Source: Lachnospiraceae bacterium (lineage in GTDB: Bacteria > Bacillota > Clostridia > Lachnospirales > Lachnospiraceae). From it: DNA of 58,291 nt. The translations under genes were made by a program, and so were the position numbers. The DNA lies in contig VSND01000023.1 in assembly GCA_009774145.1 (NCBI GenBank), positions 1 through 58,291 on the forward strand. Direction: 5' to 3'. The notes beneath the pieces are model-generated. The model had not been told where the DNA came from. It did not search any database and was given only the letters and a program-made list of their open reading frames with translations. Below, one piece after another: positions 47,604 through 56,889 of this stretch (the stretch's first letter is position 1; each line of letters begins with the position of its first letter).

Positions 47604-49844
47604 CTACACCCGGATCTTCGTCCCCTTCTGATCGCGTCCCGACAGCTTCAGCTTCTGAAGCGCAATTTCCTTTTCCTTATAGCTAATGACCTGTTCCGTT
47701 CCCTTTGCAAACAGCCAGGCTCCTGTCAGGCTGTCCGTATCCGAGAGCTTCATGGCGCGTACGCCCACCGCCGCTTTCTTCTTCTCCGGTATCTCGTCCG
47801 CACTAAAGCGCAGAAAATACCCTTCCTCCGACTGAAGCGCCAGCTGCATGTTCTCACCCAGAAGCTCCGTCAGCAGCACACGGTCGCCTTCATTTAATTT
47901 GATCGCCGCACTGGTCCTGGTCCGCACATCATATTCCCGGCCGCAGACCACCTTGCTCATTCCCTGCCTTGTCACAAAGAGCACTTTTCCGGCAAGCAGC
48001 ATCTCCATGCTGACCACGCAGATCATCTGTTCCTGGCTGCTGTCAAAGTTGCTGTAATTATCAACCGGAAATGCCTTGTCCCGGAATTTTCCAAAAGGCA
48101 GGTCCAGCACTTTCACCGTATGCATCTTCCCGCTGTCTGCAAAGATGCAGATACGGTCTGTATTTTTGCAGAGGATCACATGGCGGCTCTCACTGTCCGC
48201 CGCTTCTCTGTTCCGCTCATAAGTAGGCACATCGACGGTCCGGCAGTATCCAAAACGGTCCATCAGGAACACCACCGGCATCTCCTCCACTTTCTTCTCC
48301 ACGAAGACAGCTTCTTTGCCGTTCTCGATGACGGTCTTCCTGGGCGCCGCATATGCTTTTTTGAACCGGTCCAGCTCTTTGATGATGACTTTCGCCATCT
48401 CACTGTAATTATTCAGAATCTCCGAATAGCGGGCGATGTTTTTCATGGTGGCGTCGTGCTCTTTCATCAGCGCCTGAATCTCCAGTCCGATCAGGCGGTA
48501 GAGCCGCATCTCCAGAATTGCCGTGGCCTGACGCTCTGTAAAGTTCAGCTTTGCTGCCTGTTTCCTTGATTTTTCCGATTTAAACTGAATTCCTTCCGTC
48601 TGCCCGCTCATAAGGCATGCCTTTGCCATCTTCAGGTCGCGGCTGCCTCTTAAGATCTCGATAATCAGGTCGATCACGTCGCAGGCTTTGATCAGGCCCT
48701 CCTGTATTTCCTTTTTATCCAGCTCCTTATTCAAAAGCGTCTTATATTTTCTCGTATTCAGCTCAAACTGAAAATCAATCACATGGTCAAAGATCTGGAT
48801 GAGCCCCAGCGTCTCCGGCCTGCCGTCCGCCACTGCCAGCATATTGACGCCGAACGTATCCTCCAGGCGGGTCTTCTTATACAGCATGTTTGTCAGCTGC
48901 TCCGTATCCGCGCCTTTGCGAAGTTCCAGCACAATCCGGATTCCCTCCTTGGACGACTGGTTTGTAATATCCACAATATCGGTGGTTTTCTTCGTCTCCA
49001 CCAGGTTTCCGATGTCGTTGAGGAACTTTCCGATGTTGGCGCCGATCATGGTGTAGGGAATCTCCGTGATGACCAGAAGCTCCTTGCCGCCCTTCACCTT
49101 TTCCACTTCCACCTTTCCGCGGATCTTGATCTTACCGCTGCCGGTCCGATAGATCTCCGTCAGCTCATCCTTGTTGACCACGATCCCGCCGGTGGGAAAA
49201 TCCGGTCCCGGCATGATCTTCAGAAGCTCCTCCAGCGTCAGCTTCGGATTCTTCATGTACGCCTTCATGGCATCGATGGTTTCCCCCAGATTGTGGGGCG
49301 GGATACTGGTGGACATTCCTACCGCAATGCCCTCTGCCCCGTTGATCAGAAGATGAGGGATCCGCGCAGGCAGGACCCCCGGCTCCTTCTCCGTCTCGTC
49401 AAAGTTCGGTACAAAATCCACGATATCCTTATCCAGATCCGCCAGCAGCGCCTCCTCGCTGACCTTCTGAAGCCGGGCTTCCGTGTAACGCATGGCAGCC
49501 GCCCCGTCTCCTTCGATGGAGCCGAAGTTGCCGTGTCCGTCCACCAGCGGCAGCCCTTTTTTGAAATCCTGGCTCATAACCACCAGCGCTTCATAGATGG
49601 AACTGTCCCCGTGCGGATGATATTTACCCATGGTATCTCCCACGATGCGGGCACATTTCCGATAAGGCCGGTCGCTGCGGATCCCCAGTTCATGCATATC
49701 ATAGAGCGTCCGTCTCTGCACCGGCTTCAGCCCGTCCCGCACATCCGGAAGGGCGCGCGCCACGATGACGCTCATGGCATAGTCAATATACGACTTCTGC
49801 ATGACGTCCGAATACTCTGTCTTTATGATCATCTCTTCACTCAT
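47604..49844 (-). CDS. parC: Type IIA topoisomerase subunit A (ParC-like)
   Basis: The breakage-reunion subunit of a topoisomerase IV-like enzyme (746 residues). The N-terminus reads YAMSVIVARALPDVRDGLKP; the quinolone region reads HPHGDSSIYEAL, with the sensitive Ser and an acidic residue in place. The active tyrosine is in AMRYTEARL, and the C-terminal half carries degenerate beta-pinwheel blades. The GyrA box (QRRGGKG) that gives gyrase its wrapping ability is not found, so I favour ParC over GyrA. It follows the ParE-like gene by 103 nt. A second gyrBA pair would be expected elsewhere on the chromosome. Confidence 0.88.
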   Translation of the reverse strand: MSEEMIIKTEYSDVMQKSYIDYAMSVIVARALPDVRDGLKPVQRRTLYDMHELGIRSDRPYRKCARIVGDTMGKYHPHGDSSIYEALVVMSQDFKKGLPLVDGHGNFGSIEGDGAAAMRYTEARLQKVSEEALLADLDKDIVDFVPNFDETEKEPGVLPARIPHLLINGAEGIAVGMSTSIPPHNLGETIDAMKAYMKNPKLTLEELLKIMPGPDFPTGGIVVNKDELTEIYRTGSGKIKIRGKVEVEKVKGGKELLVITEIPYTMIGANIGKFLNDIGNLVETKKTTDIVDITNQSSKEGIRIVLELRKGADTEQLTNMLYKKTRLEDTFGVNMLAVADGRPETLGLIQIFDHVIDFQFELNTRKYKTLLNKELDKKEIQEGLIKACDVIDLIIEILRGSRDLKMAKACLMSGQTEGIQFKSEKSRKQAAKLNFTERQATAILEMRLYRLIGLEIQALMKEHDATMKNIARYSEILNNYSEMAKVIIKELDRFKKAYAAPRKTVIENGKEAVFVEKKVEEMPVVFLMDRFGYCRTVDVPTYERNREAADSESRHVILCKNTDRICIFADSGKMHTVKVLDLPFGKFRDKAFPVDNYSNFDSSQEQMICVVSMEMLLAGKVLFVTRQGMSKVVCGREYDVRTRTSAAIKLNEGDRVLLTELLGENMQLALQSEEGYFLRFSADEIPEKKKAAVGVRAMKLSDTDSLTGAWLFAKGTEQVISYKEKEIALQKLKLSGRDQKGTKIRV

Positions 49845-49947
49845 ATACTCCTCCTGACGATTGCTGTCTTAAATACTGATCTGTACACAGTCTGTTATGG
49901 AATGACAGTCATCCGGAAGAAAGCCGTGCCATTCCCCGGCAGACATT

Positions 49948-51867
49948 TTAAATATCCAGTTCCGCATCCACCGCATTTTCATAGATGAATCTGCGCCTGG
50001 GCGGCACTTCTGTTCCCATGAGCATCTCCGTCACGGAAGAAGCCAGTCTGGCATCCTCGATCTCCACCTGCTTCAGTCTGCGGTTTCCCGGGTCCATGGT
50101 CGTCTCCCAGAGCTGCTCCGCATCCATCTCTCCAAGGCCTTTGTACCGCTGCAGCGTAAAGGATCCGGTATGTTTCTTCCGGTACCGCTCCAGCGCCTTG
50201 TCGTCATACAGATACTCTTCCTTCCCTCTGGCAGGCATGGCTTTATACAGAGGAGGCATGGCAATATATACATGTCCTTCATAGATCAGCTCCGGCATAA
50301 ACCGGTAGAACAGCGTCAGAAGCAGCGTACTGATATGTGCGCCGTCCACATCCGCATCCGCCATAATGATGATCTTGTTGTACCGAAGTTTCGTAATGTC
50401 AAAATCGTTGCCGTACCCTTCGGAAAAGCCGCATCCAAACGCATTGATCATGGTCTTGATCTCCGCATTGGCCAGTACCTTGTCGATGCTGGCCTTCTCC
50501 ACATTCAGAATCTTGCCCCGGATGGGCAGAATCGCCTGATAGGCCCGGTTGCGCGCGGTCTTGGCAGACCCGCCTGCGGAATCTCCCTCCACGATGAAAA
50601 TCTCGCATTTCGAAGCGTCCCTGCTCTCGCAGTTGGCCAGCTTTCCGTTGGAATCAAAGGAAAATTTCTGTCTGGTCAGAAGGTTGGTCTTCGCTTTTTC
50701 CTCCGTCCTGCGGATCTTCGCAGCTTTTTCTGCACATCCGATGACGGCCTTTAAGGTCTCCAGATTCCGGTCGAAATAACGCTGGATCTCGTCTCCGGTC
50801 ACCTTGGATGCCGCCCGGGACGCATCCTGATTATCCAGCTTTGTCTTGGTCTGGCCTTCAAAGCGGGGATCCGGATGCTTGATGGAGATGACCGCCGTCA
50901 TGCCGTTCCGCACATCCGCCCCGGTAAAATTCGAATCTTTCTCCTTCAGGATGCCAAGCTCTCTTGCATAACTGTTGATGACCGTCGTAAATACGGTCTT
51001 GAATCCGGTAATATGGGTCCCGCCTTCCGCATTGTAGATATTGTTGCAGAAGCCCAGGACATTTTCATGAAATTCATTGATGTACTGAAACGCACACTCC
51101 ACCGTGATGCCCTCATTTTCCCCTTTAAAATACACCACGTCATGGATCGTTTCCTGAGAATGGTTCAGATCCTTCACAAAACCCACCAGTCCGTCCGGCT
51201 CGTGAAATTCGATCCGTTCCGCCTCTGCCCCGCGCCGGTCTTCAAAGACGATGGTCAGTTCCGGATTGAGATAAGCCGTCTCATGCATCCGGCTTTTGAC
51301 TTCCTCCGCCTTAAACCGGGTCTTCTCAAAGATCTCCGGATCCGGCAGAAAGTTGATCTTCGTACCGGTCTGCTTTGTTCTGCCGATGGTGGGCAGAAGC
51401 CCTTTGACCAGCTCCACGGTCGGATTCCCGCGCTCATAGTGGTCATGATGAATATATCCGTCCCGGGAGACCTCAATATCCAGATATGTGGACAGCGCAT
51501 TGACCACCGAAGAACCCACTCCGTGAAGTCCTCCGCTGGTCTTGTAGACAGAATCGTCGAATTTGCCGCCCGCATGCAGAGTCGTGAAGACCAGCCGCTC
51601 TGCGGACATTCCTTTGGCGTGCATCCCTACCGGGATCCCGCGCCCGTTATCACTGACGGTACACGAACCGTCCTTTTCCAGATATACCTCGATCCGGCTG
51701 CAGAATCCTGCCAGATGCTCATCGACGGAATTATCCACGATCTCATAGATCAGATGGTTCAGACCCTTTGTCGATACGCTTCCGATATACATGCCGGGTC
51801 TCTTACGTACTGCTTCCAGACCCTCCAGAACAGAGATGCTGTCCGCATCGTAAGTATTGTTTGCCAT
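49948..51867 (-). CDS. parE: Type IIA topoisomerase subunit B (ParE-like)
   Basis: The ATPase subunit (639 residues). The GHKL domain shows EIVDNSVDEHLAG, DNGRGIPVGMH and GGLHGVGSSVVNALS; the transducer follows; the Toprim domain shows EIFIVEGDSAGGSAKTAR and MADADVDGAHI. QRYKGLGEMDAEQLWETTM is near the end. It lacks the insertion of proteobacterial GyrB. The order B-A and the lack of a GyrA box in the partner favour topoisomerase IV. GGAGCAGG precedes the ATG. Confidence 0.88.
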   Translation of the reverse strand: MANNTYDADSISVLEGLEAVRKRPGMYIGSVSTKGLNHLIYEIVDNSVDEHLAGFCSRIEVYLEKDGSCTVSDNGRGIPVGMHAKGMSAERLVFTTLHAGGKFDDSVYKTSGGLHGVGSSVVNALSTYLDIEVSRDGYIHHDHYERGNPTVELVKGLLPTIGRTKQTGTKINFLPDPEIFEKTRFKAEEVKSRMHETAYLNPELTIVFEDRRGAEAERIEFHEPDGLVGFVKDLNHSQETIHDVVYFKGENEGITVECAFQYINEFHENVLGFCNNIYNAEGGTHITGFKTVFTTVINSYARELGILKEKDSNFTGADVRNGMTAVISIKHPDPRFEGQTKTKLDNQDASRAASKVTGDEIQRYFDRNLETLKAVIGCAEKAAKIRRTEEKAKTNLLTRQKFSFDSNGKLANCESRDASKCEIFIVEGDSAGGSAKTARNRAYQAILPIRGKILNVEKASIDKVLANAEIKTMINAFGCGFSEGYGNDFDITKLRYNKIIIMADADVDGAHISTLLLTLFYRFMPELIYEGHVYIAMPPLYKAMPARGKEEYLYDDKALERYRKKHTGSFTLQRYKGLGEMDAEQLWETTMDPGNRRLKQVEIEDARLASSVTEMLMGTEVPPRRRFIYENAVDAELDI

Positions 51868-52141
51868 AAATATCCTGCTCCTTTTTCATAAGAATCCGCC
51901 CGTACAGATTCTCCCGCCTGCGGCGGGACGCTTTCAGCGTCATCATTCTCCTCCGCGGCAGTGCGCTCACTGCCCGGAAGGCTTTCCGGCATCACAGAAC
52001 GTTCCTCAGACTTTCCCGTGATGCAGGACACAGGATATAGTATACAGAATTTTGGAAAAAATAACAAGACAAAAAACAGAACAAATTTTCGAATATCGAG
52101 TTGCTTTGCTACTGTCCCGGCGCCGGACGCCTGCCATGGGC

Positions 52142-52220
52142 ACATGTTCCTTCCAGACCCCGCTTGCGCTTAGTAAAGAGCAGCAGCGGTACTAAGGCGC
52201 GAAAAGACCGCGCCTGAGAG
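52142..52220. repeat. Dispersed structured repeat, copy 3
   Basis: This part of the 483-nt gene-free region between parE and GH32 matches the reverse complement of 16650-16718: TTCCTTCCAGACCCC, GCTTGCGCTTA and GCAGCAGCGGTACTAAGG are shared. The inner hairpin here is AGGCGCG-AAAAGAC-CGCGCCT (52195-52215). Copy 2 has the same loop but a stem of AGGGCGC with GCGCCCT, so the stem changed on both sides. The rest of the region holds the GH32 terminator and nothing else I can name. Confidence 0.75.
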
Positions 52221-52253
52221 AACGGCTCGTTCCATGCTTTTACCTGCGCCAGC

Positions 52254-52295
52254 AAAAAAGAACCGGTCATACCCCTGTCAAGTATAACCGATTCT
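52254..52295 (-). terminator. Terminator of the GH32 gene
   Basis: AGAACCGGTCATAC (52259-52272) pairs with GTATAACCGATTCT (52282-52295) with wobble. Six U residues follow on the minus strand. Confidence 0.82.
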
Positions 52296-52350
52296 TCTCA
52301 TTTTCACAACTTCCAGTCTGTTATATTTGCTGCTGTTTATTTGCAGCTTC

Positions 52351-53850
52351 TTATCTGGACTTCAGATCATATTTGACCACATTCATGGTCACGCTTCCAT
52401 CCGCAAAGAACGAGATTCCGTCTGCCGCCTGGTCTGTATAGATCGTCGCAGACATCACCTGTTCCCCGTCATTGATGAACACTTCCACACTGAACCGGTC
52501 CAGGATCAGCCGAAGTCTCAGTTTTCCTTCCTCCGAACGGACCAGACACCGTCTCTGATGAATGACCGCCCTTCTGGAGCCGGAAAATTTCCGGTCGATC
52601 TTCAGCACCGACTCACGGGGGCGGAAACTGACCGCTGTGTGATACTGTTCATTCTGTGCAAAACGAACTGCAAATTTCTGATAAATTCTTTCGGCATCGC
52701 CTGCCTCCAGTTCAATCTCCATATCGATCTGTCTGCCTTCGACTCCCGGAAGCCGGATCACATCGCTGAAAGTAACCTTCTCGTGGCTCACCCTGGAACC
52801 GCGCATATCCTCCAGTTCCCGCACAGGCTTCTGGAAAAGCCGGCCGTTTTTTATAAACAGTTCTCTTGGCAGGCTCATCTGGCCAAACCAGGGCAGTTCT
52901 CTTGAAGTCGGCCCGGACACGGCACAGGTATCCCAGTTCTGCATCCAGCCGATCATGACCCGGCGTCCGTCCGGTGTCAGTATGGTCTGAGGCGCATAGA
53001 AATCAATGCCATAGTCAATGGACTGATCCGCTTCTTCTGTAAAGACATCTGTCTCTTCATCATAACTTCCAATCAGGCAGAGCGTACCGTTGCCGTTGTG
53101 ATATTCGAATCCCTTCGGAAGCATATCCTGAGGACTCACCAGCAGCACCTGTTTTCCGTCCAGTTCAAAGAAATCCGGGCACTCCCACATTTTGCCGAAC
53201 CGGCTGTGATTCTCTGCCAGTATTTTGCGGAACGACCAGCGGAAGCCGTCCTCACTGCCAAAGAGCAGCACCTGTCCGCTTCCGTCCGCCGGGCGGCTGC
53301 CGGTCACACAGCGGTAGGTACCGTCTTTCACCTGAAAAATCTTCGGATCCCGGAAGTCATGGACGCTGGCTCCCTCCGGCAGATCCGTCCGGTCCAGCAC
53401 CGGGTTCTGCCCGTATTTTTCATAGTCCAGCCCGTCTCCCACTGCCAGGCACTGGGTCTGAAGCTCACAAAGATCCCCTTCCGGAGTGCGCTCCCTGGTC
53501 ACTCCTGTATACATGAGAAGCTGCCTTCCGTCCGGCAGTTCAACGGCGCTGCCGGAAAAGCAGCCATCCCGGTCATACGGCTCATCCGGTGCCAGGGCGG
53601 CAGGCAGGAACTCCCAGTGAAGCAGATCCCCGCTCACTGCATGCCCCCAGTGCATGGGACCCCATGTGGAATCATACGGATGATACTGATAAAACATATG
53701 ATATTTGTGGTTATAATAAGAAAAACCGTTCGGGTCATTCATCCAGCCCGTACAGCAGGAAAGATGGAATGCCGGCCGTTCTTCCTCCCGGATCACCTTC
53801 CTTGATACTTCCTCATATTTCCGTGCTTCACGCAATGTCTGACTTGTCAT
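52351..53850 (-). CDS. GH32 sucrose(-6-phosphate) hydrolase / beta-fructofuranosidase
   Basis: A 499-residue intracellular invertase-type enzyme. The nucleophile motif is GWMNDPNG, the stabiliser VHDFRDPK and the acid/base MWECPDFF. The C-terminal beta-sandwich follows (RFSVEVFINDGEQVMSATIY). It splits sucrose, sucrose-6-phosphate or short fructans; no PTS or sugar transporter gene is nearby, so the substrate form is open. The ATG at 53850 has AGGAGG some 14 nt upstream, rather far; a GTG at 53895 has no ribosome site. The promoter carries two CpG-centred palindromes typical of LacI/ScrR repressors, but no such repressor gene is adjacent. Confidence 0.92.
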   Translation of the reverse strand: MTSQTLREARKYEEVSRKVIREEERPAFHLSCCTGWMNDPNGFSYYNHKYHMFYQYHPYDSTWGPMHWGHAVSGDLLHWEFLPAALAPDEPYDRDGCFSGSAVELPDGRQLLMYTGVTRERTPEGDLCELQTQCLAVGDGLDYEKYGQNPVLDRTDLPEGASVHDFRDPKIFQVKDGTYRCVTGSRPADGSGQVLLFGSEDGFRWSFRKILAENHSRFGKMWECPDFFELDGKQVLLVSPQDMLPKGFEYHNGNGTLCLIGSYDEETDVFTEEADQSIDYGIDFYAPQTILTPDGRRVMIGWMQNWDTCAVSGPTSRELPWFGQMSLPRELFIKNGRLFQKPVRELEDMRGSRVSHEKVTFSDVIRLPGVEGRQIDMEIELEAGDAERIYQKFAVRFAQNEQYHTAVSFRPRESVLKIDRKFSGSRRAVIHQRRCLVRSEEGKLRLRLILDRFSVEVFINDGEQVMSATIYTDQAADGISFFADGSVTMNVVKYDLKSR

Positions 53851-53908
53851 AAAAACCTTAAGAACCTCCTGATCAACTTCCTGTATTCTATCCACTACAG
53901 TATTCTTT

Positions 53909-54005
53909 GGAACCGGTGCCGGACATTCTGTTACCCGATGATTTATGGAACCGGTTCACTTTACTGTATAAACACAGTCTAATGGATAAGCGGATGAATT
54001 GTCAA
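53909..54005 (-). promoter_or_regulatory. GH32 promoter with two LacI-type operators
   Basis: TTGACA (54005-54000) and TAGACT (53981-53976) are spaced 18 nt on the minus strand. Downstream lie the perfect palindrome GAACCGGTTC (53948-53957) and the imperfect GGAACCGGTGCC (53909-53920), with centres 38 bp apart. Their position past the start site suits roadblock repression. Confidence 0.65.
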
Positions 54006-54271
54006 TATATGATATACACAAAATATTCCTTATTCTTTAGACGTATTGACATCAGGGACGTTCCTCTTACAAAAGCATTGTCATATAAACCGGCAAAAAA
54101 ACAATTCCCTCTTCTTCCTTCAGGTCAGACCTGTGTTCATCCCTCCAACAGCAAACACGCAGGATTGTATCAGGCTCTTCGCCAAAACGGAGAAATGCAT
54201 TTGTTTCCGTTGTTTCAATTTGATCCAGCAAATCTGCACATTCCAACGGATGTGCGCTGTCGGCTTCCATA

Positions 54272-54622
54272 CTGGCTTATGCAAAAGTTGGCGATTACTA
54301 TCTCCCGAATCTGGTATTAAAAGAGCAGCCGGACACGCCAATCGGCAAGTATGGGCGCATGAGGCTCCGCTATCTGAAAGAACACCGGAAAGGGCTGTAT
54401 ACCAGCCTGCTCCTGACGGAAAAACTCTATCCCCATTTGTTGGAGATTGACAAGGCCGCCAATGGGCGAATGGATGTTCTTATGCCGCAGCTGATGAAGG
54501 CTGCCGGTGTGACCGAGGAACTGAAAGCGGCCGACCAGATGAAATGGGCAGGGCTGGCTAATAACTGTAAGGCGCAGGCAGAAGAAATCATTCTGCATGA
54601 ACTGATTTACGATGGAATTTGA
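54272..54622 (+). pseudogene. tnpV: TnpV-family transposon protein, 5'-truncated
   Basis: The frame gives about 116 residues that fit the TnpV family: AKVGDYYLPNLVL, GRMRLRYLKEHRKGLYTSLL, KAADQMKWAGLANNCKAQAE, and HELIY near the end. The usual N-terminal dozen residues and a start codon are missing; the first ATG in frame is at 54359, and that would remove the conserved opening. TnpV accompanies Tn4451/CTn-type elements that carry resistance genes. The 415 nt upstream (from 53851) hold the GH32 promoter and open frames without recognisable content. Confidence 0.78.
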
Positions 54623-54640
54623 AAAGCGTTCGGAAGGGCA

Positions 54641-54669
54641 TTGACAGACGGGTATGAGTGTAGTATGAT
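54641..54669 (+). promoter_or_regulatory. Promoter of the ABC-F leader
   Basis: TTGACA (54641-54646) and TATGAT (54664-54669) are spaced 17 nt. It starts the leader transcript that ends in the ABC-F gene. Confidence 0.8.
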
Positions 54670-54705
54670 GGTTGGCGTGGGAAATTCCCTCAAAGGAGAA
54701 CCAAA

Positions 54706-54795
54706 ATGAATTTTTATTTGACCAATCAACCCAAAAAGAAACTGAACTCTGTACAATCCATTCCGATGAAACATTGTACAGAGTATGGCGTATAG
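54706..54795 (+). CDS. Leader peptide of the ABC-F gene
   Basis: A 29-residue open frame, MNFYLTNQPKKKLNSV followed by QSIPMKHCTEYGV, starts at ATG 54706 with a near-perfect AAAGGAG 7 nt upstream. Its codons form the 5' half of two alternative hairpins, so a ribosome stalled on it would change the folding of the downstream leader. This is the plan of antibiotic-induced attenuators ahead of erm, tet ribosome-protection and ABC-F genes. Function inferred from position and structure. Confidence 0.7.
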   Translation: MNFYLTNQPKKKLNSVQSIPMKHCTEYGV

Positions 54796-54997
54796 ATAAC
54801 GCATTAAGATTTCATCGGAAAACAAGGCAATAGCTATTCTGACTATCCGTATATTTATTGCCTGTTTTCCGTATGCAGATTAAGCGTGTGAAAGGCTATG
54901 GACAATGTTTTGTCTGTAGCCTTTTGTCATATAGGAACAGGAATCCATATAGGCAGAAGGCAGTACACAGATGTGTGCAGGTGCTTTCTGCCTTTTT
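54747..54997 (+). promoter_or_regulatory. Transcription attenuator ahead of the ABC-F gene
   Basis: Hairpin P1 pairs CTCTGTACAAT (54747-54757) with ATTGTACAGAG (54773-54783). Its loop contains TTCCGATGAAA (54761-54771), which can instead pair fully with TTTCATCGGAA (54810-54820), giving P2. The end of P2 overlaps the left arm of P3 (54817-54832 with 54856-54870). Two terminator-like hairpins follow: 54894-54921 with TTTT, and 54952-54992 with TTTTT. Stalling in the leader peptide would open P1 and allow P2, which would disrupt P3; how this switches the two terminators cannot be decided by eye. Confidence 0.7.
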
Positions 54998-55131
54998 GTG
55001 TTTATGGCAGTAATTTTATACCTTGTGAAATGGCTGAATGGACACGTGTGTCCTATGGGTATACAAAATGAAACCTTCAAAGATACCAGTATTGCTGTTG
55101 GGCAAAAACAAATGAAAGGATTGTGATTAAC

Positions 55132-56664
55132 ATGAGTTTATTAGAAATCGAAGGACTGACACACTCTTTTGGGGATAATCTGCTTTACAAAAATGCAGCG
55201 TTCTCTCTGAATAAAGGCGAGCATATCGGGATTGTTGGACAAAACGGAACAGGTAAAAGCACATTGATTAAGATTTGCACAGAGCAGATAATTCCAGATA
55301 ATGGACGTATTATCTGGCAGTCCCAAGTATCGGTTGGTTATCTGGATCAGTATGCAGAGATAGAGAAAAGTCTTACCATGCGTTCCTTTTTGAAGTCAGC
55401 TTTTTCGAGATTGTACCCGATTGAAAAAGAAATGATGCAGCTTTATGAGAAAGCAGCCAGAGGGCATACAGAATGTCTTGACCTTGCGGCGAGATATCAG
55501 GAACAGCTTGAAATCTATGACTTTTATTCTATCGAAACTCAAATTGAGCAAGTGGCGAATGGTTTAGGGCTGTTGGCGACAGGATTGGAAAGGCCCATTG
55601 AACAGATGAGCGGCGGTCAAAGGGCAAAGGTAATATTGGCAAAATTACTTCTTGAAAAGCCAGACGTACTATTGCTTGACGAACCAACAAATTTTTTGGA
55701 CAAAGAGCATATTTTATGGCTTTCTGATTACTTATCGAATCTTGAAAATGCTTTTATGGTAGTATCTCATGACTATGCGTTTTTAGAAAAAATTGCTAAT
55801 CGGATTTGTGATATTGACAACGATACGATAACAAAGTATTACGGCACTTATTCTGAATTTTTGAGAAAGAAAACTTTGTTGCGGGAAGATTATGTACGCC
55901 AGTATTCCGCCCAACAAAAGGAGATTAAAAAAACGGAAGAATTTATCCGTAAAAATATTGCCGGAAGAAAGTCAAAAATGGCGAGAGGACGAAGGAAACA
56001 GCTTGAACGAATGGAAAAAATGGAAGCATTAGACCAGAAAGAGATAACGCCATATTTCCATTTTCCATCAACGCCATTTACGAATACCGAACACCTTTCC
56101 GTAAAGCATTTGTCCGTAGGCTATCATTATCCGGTTTTGTCTGATATTGGTTTTACAATAAAGGGCGGGCAAAAAGTAGTGATTACGGGTTTCAATGGGA
56201 TTGGCAAATCAACTTTGCTGAAAACACTGATTGGAGAGATTCCGTCAATGAACGGTCATTATAAATTTTCCGATCAGGTTACTATCGGATATTTTGAACA
56301 GGATTTATTATGGGACGATACAACAAGAACTCCCATACAAATTATTTCAGACAGTTACCCGGAAATGGTGATGAAAGAGGTGCGTAAATCACTTGCCAGA
56401 TGTGGCATTTCCAGCAAACACGCCATGCAGCCGATTGGAACATTAAGCGGCGGCGAACAGGCAAAAGTGAAAATGTGTTTGCTGACGCTAAAGCCATGTA
56501 ATTTTCTAATACTGGACGAGCCAACAAACCATTTCGATGTGCAGGCGAAAGACTCTTTAAAAACAGCACTGGAAGAATTTCCCGGTACAGTGTTACTTGT
56601 TTCGCATGAAGAAAATTTTTACCAGGAGTGGACACAAAAAGTAATTAACATAGAAAAACGGTAA
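55132..56664 (+). CDS. ABC-F ribosomal-protection-type ATPase
   Basis: A 510-residue soluble twin-ATPase of the ABC-F family without membrane segments. First domain: Walker A GQNGTGKST, signature MSGGQRAK, Walker B VLLLDEPTNFLD. Second domain: GFNGIGKST, LSGGEQAK, LILDEPTNHFD. The basic, helical linker between them (QKEIKKTEEFIRKNIAGRK, MARGRRKQLERMEKME) is the part that reaches the ribosome and defines drug specificity. Members protect against lincosamides, streptogramins A, pleuromutilins, phenicols or oxazolidinones, or are housekeeping factors. The inducible-looking leader and the TnpV and acetyltransferase fragments around it favour resistance. The ATG at 55132 follows AAAGGA; GTG at 55123 is an alternative. 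Confidence 0.87.
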   Translation: MSLLEIEGLTHSFGDNLLYKNAAFSLNKGEHIGIVGQNGTGKSTLIKICTEQIIPDNGRIIWQSQVSVGYLDQYAEIEKSLTMRSFLKSAFSRLYPIEKEMMQLYEKAARGHTECLDLAARYQEQLEIYDFYSIETQIEQVANGLGLLATGLERPIEQMSGGQRAKVILAKLLLEKPDVLLLDEPTNFLDKEHILWLSDYLSNLENAFMVVSHDYAFLEKIANRICDIDNDTITKYYGTYSEFLRKKTLLREDYVRQYSAQQKEIKKTEEFIRKNIAGRKSKMARGRRKQLERMEKMEALDQKEITPYFHFPSTPFTNTEHLSVKHLSVGYHYPVLSDIGFTIKGGQKVVITGFNGIGKSTLLKTLIGEIPSMNGHYKFSDQVTIGYFEQDLLWDDTTRTPIQIISDSYPEMVMKEVRKSLARCGISSKHAMQPIGTLSGGEQAKVKMCLLTLKPCNFLILDEPTNHFDVQAKDSLKTALEEFPGTVLLVSHEENFYQEWTQKVINIEKR

Positions 56665-56687
56665 GTGATTTCGTAAAACAAGATAGT

Positions 56688-56736
56688 CTGCCAGGCGGCA
56701 GAAAAGAAAAAAAGCCGCCGCTTGGCAGAGCCTTTT
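56688..56736 (+). terminator. Terminator of the ABC-F gene
   Basis: CTGCCAGGCGGC (56688-56699) pairs with GCCGCTTGGCAG (56717-56728), one wobble, then AGCCTTTTA. Confidence 0.75.
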
Positions 56737-56889
56737 ATGCGCTCATTTTACATGAATATTTTCTGGCGGTTTTGGCTTCTGTCAATTCACCTGCTTTCTG
56801 CAAGAATTTATAATTCAGAGGTACGGCAGCATTTAGACTGTCGCCCCTCTGATTACCAATCAGCAAAACCGCAAAGCGACATTAACATT

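Noticed and set aside
47604..51867. Main DNA gyrase genes gyrA/gyrB
   Set aside because: No GyrA box and no dnaA/recF neighbours; topoisomerase IV-like naming fits better, although a gyrase role cannot be excluded by eye.
54067..54270. Minus-strand 67-residue frame next to the TnpV fragment
   Set aside because: It stays open and could be a fragment of a mobile-element gene, but I could not match it to a family, so it is not annotated.
54046..54450. Plus-strand frame across the TnpV region as a separate gene
   Set aside because: Out of frame with the recognisable TnpV residues and without a ribosome site or domain.
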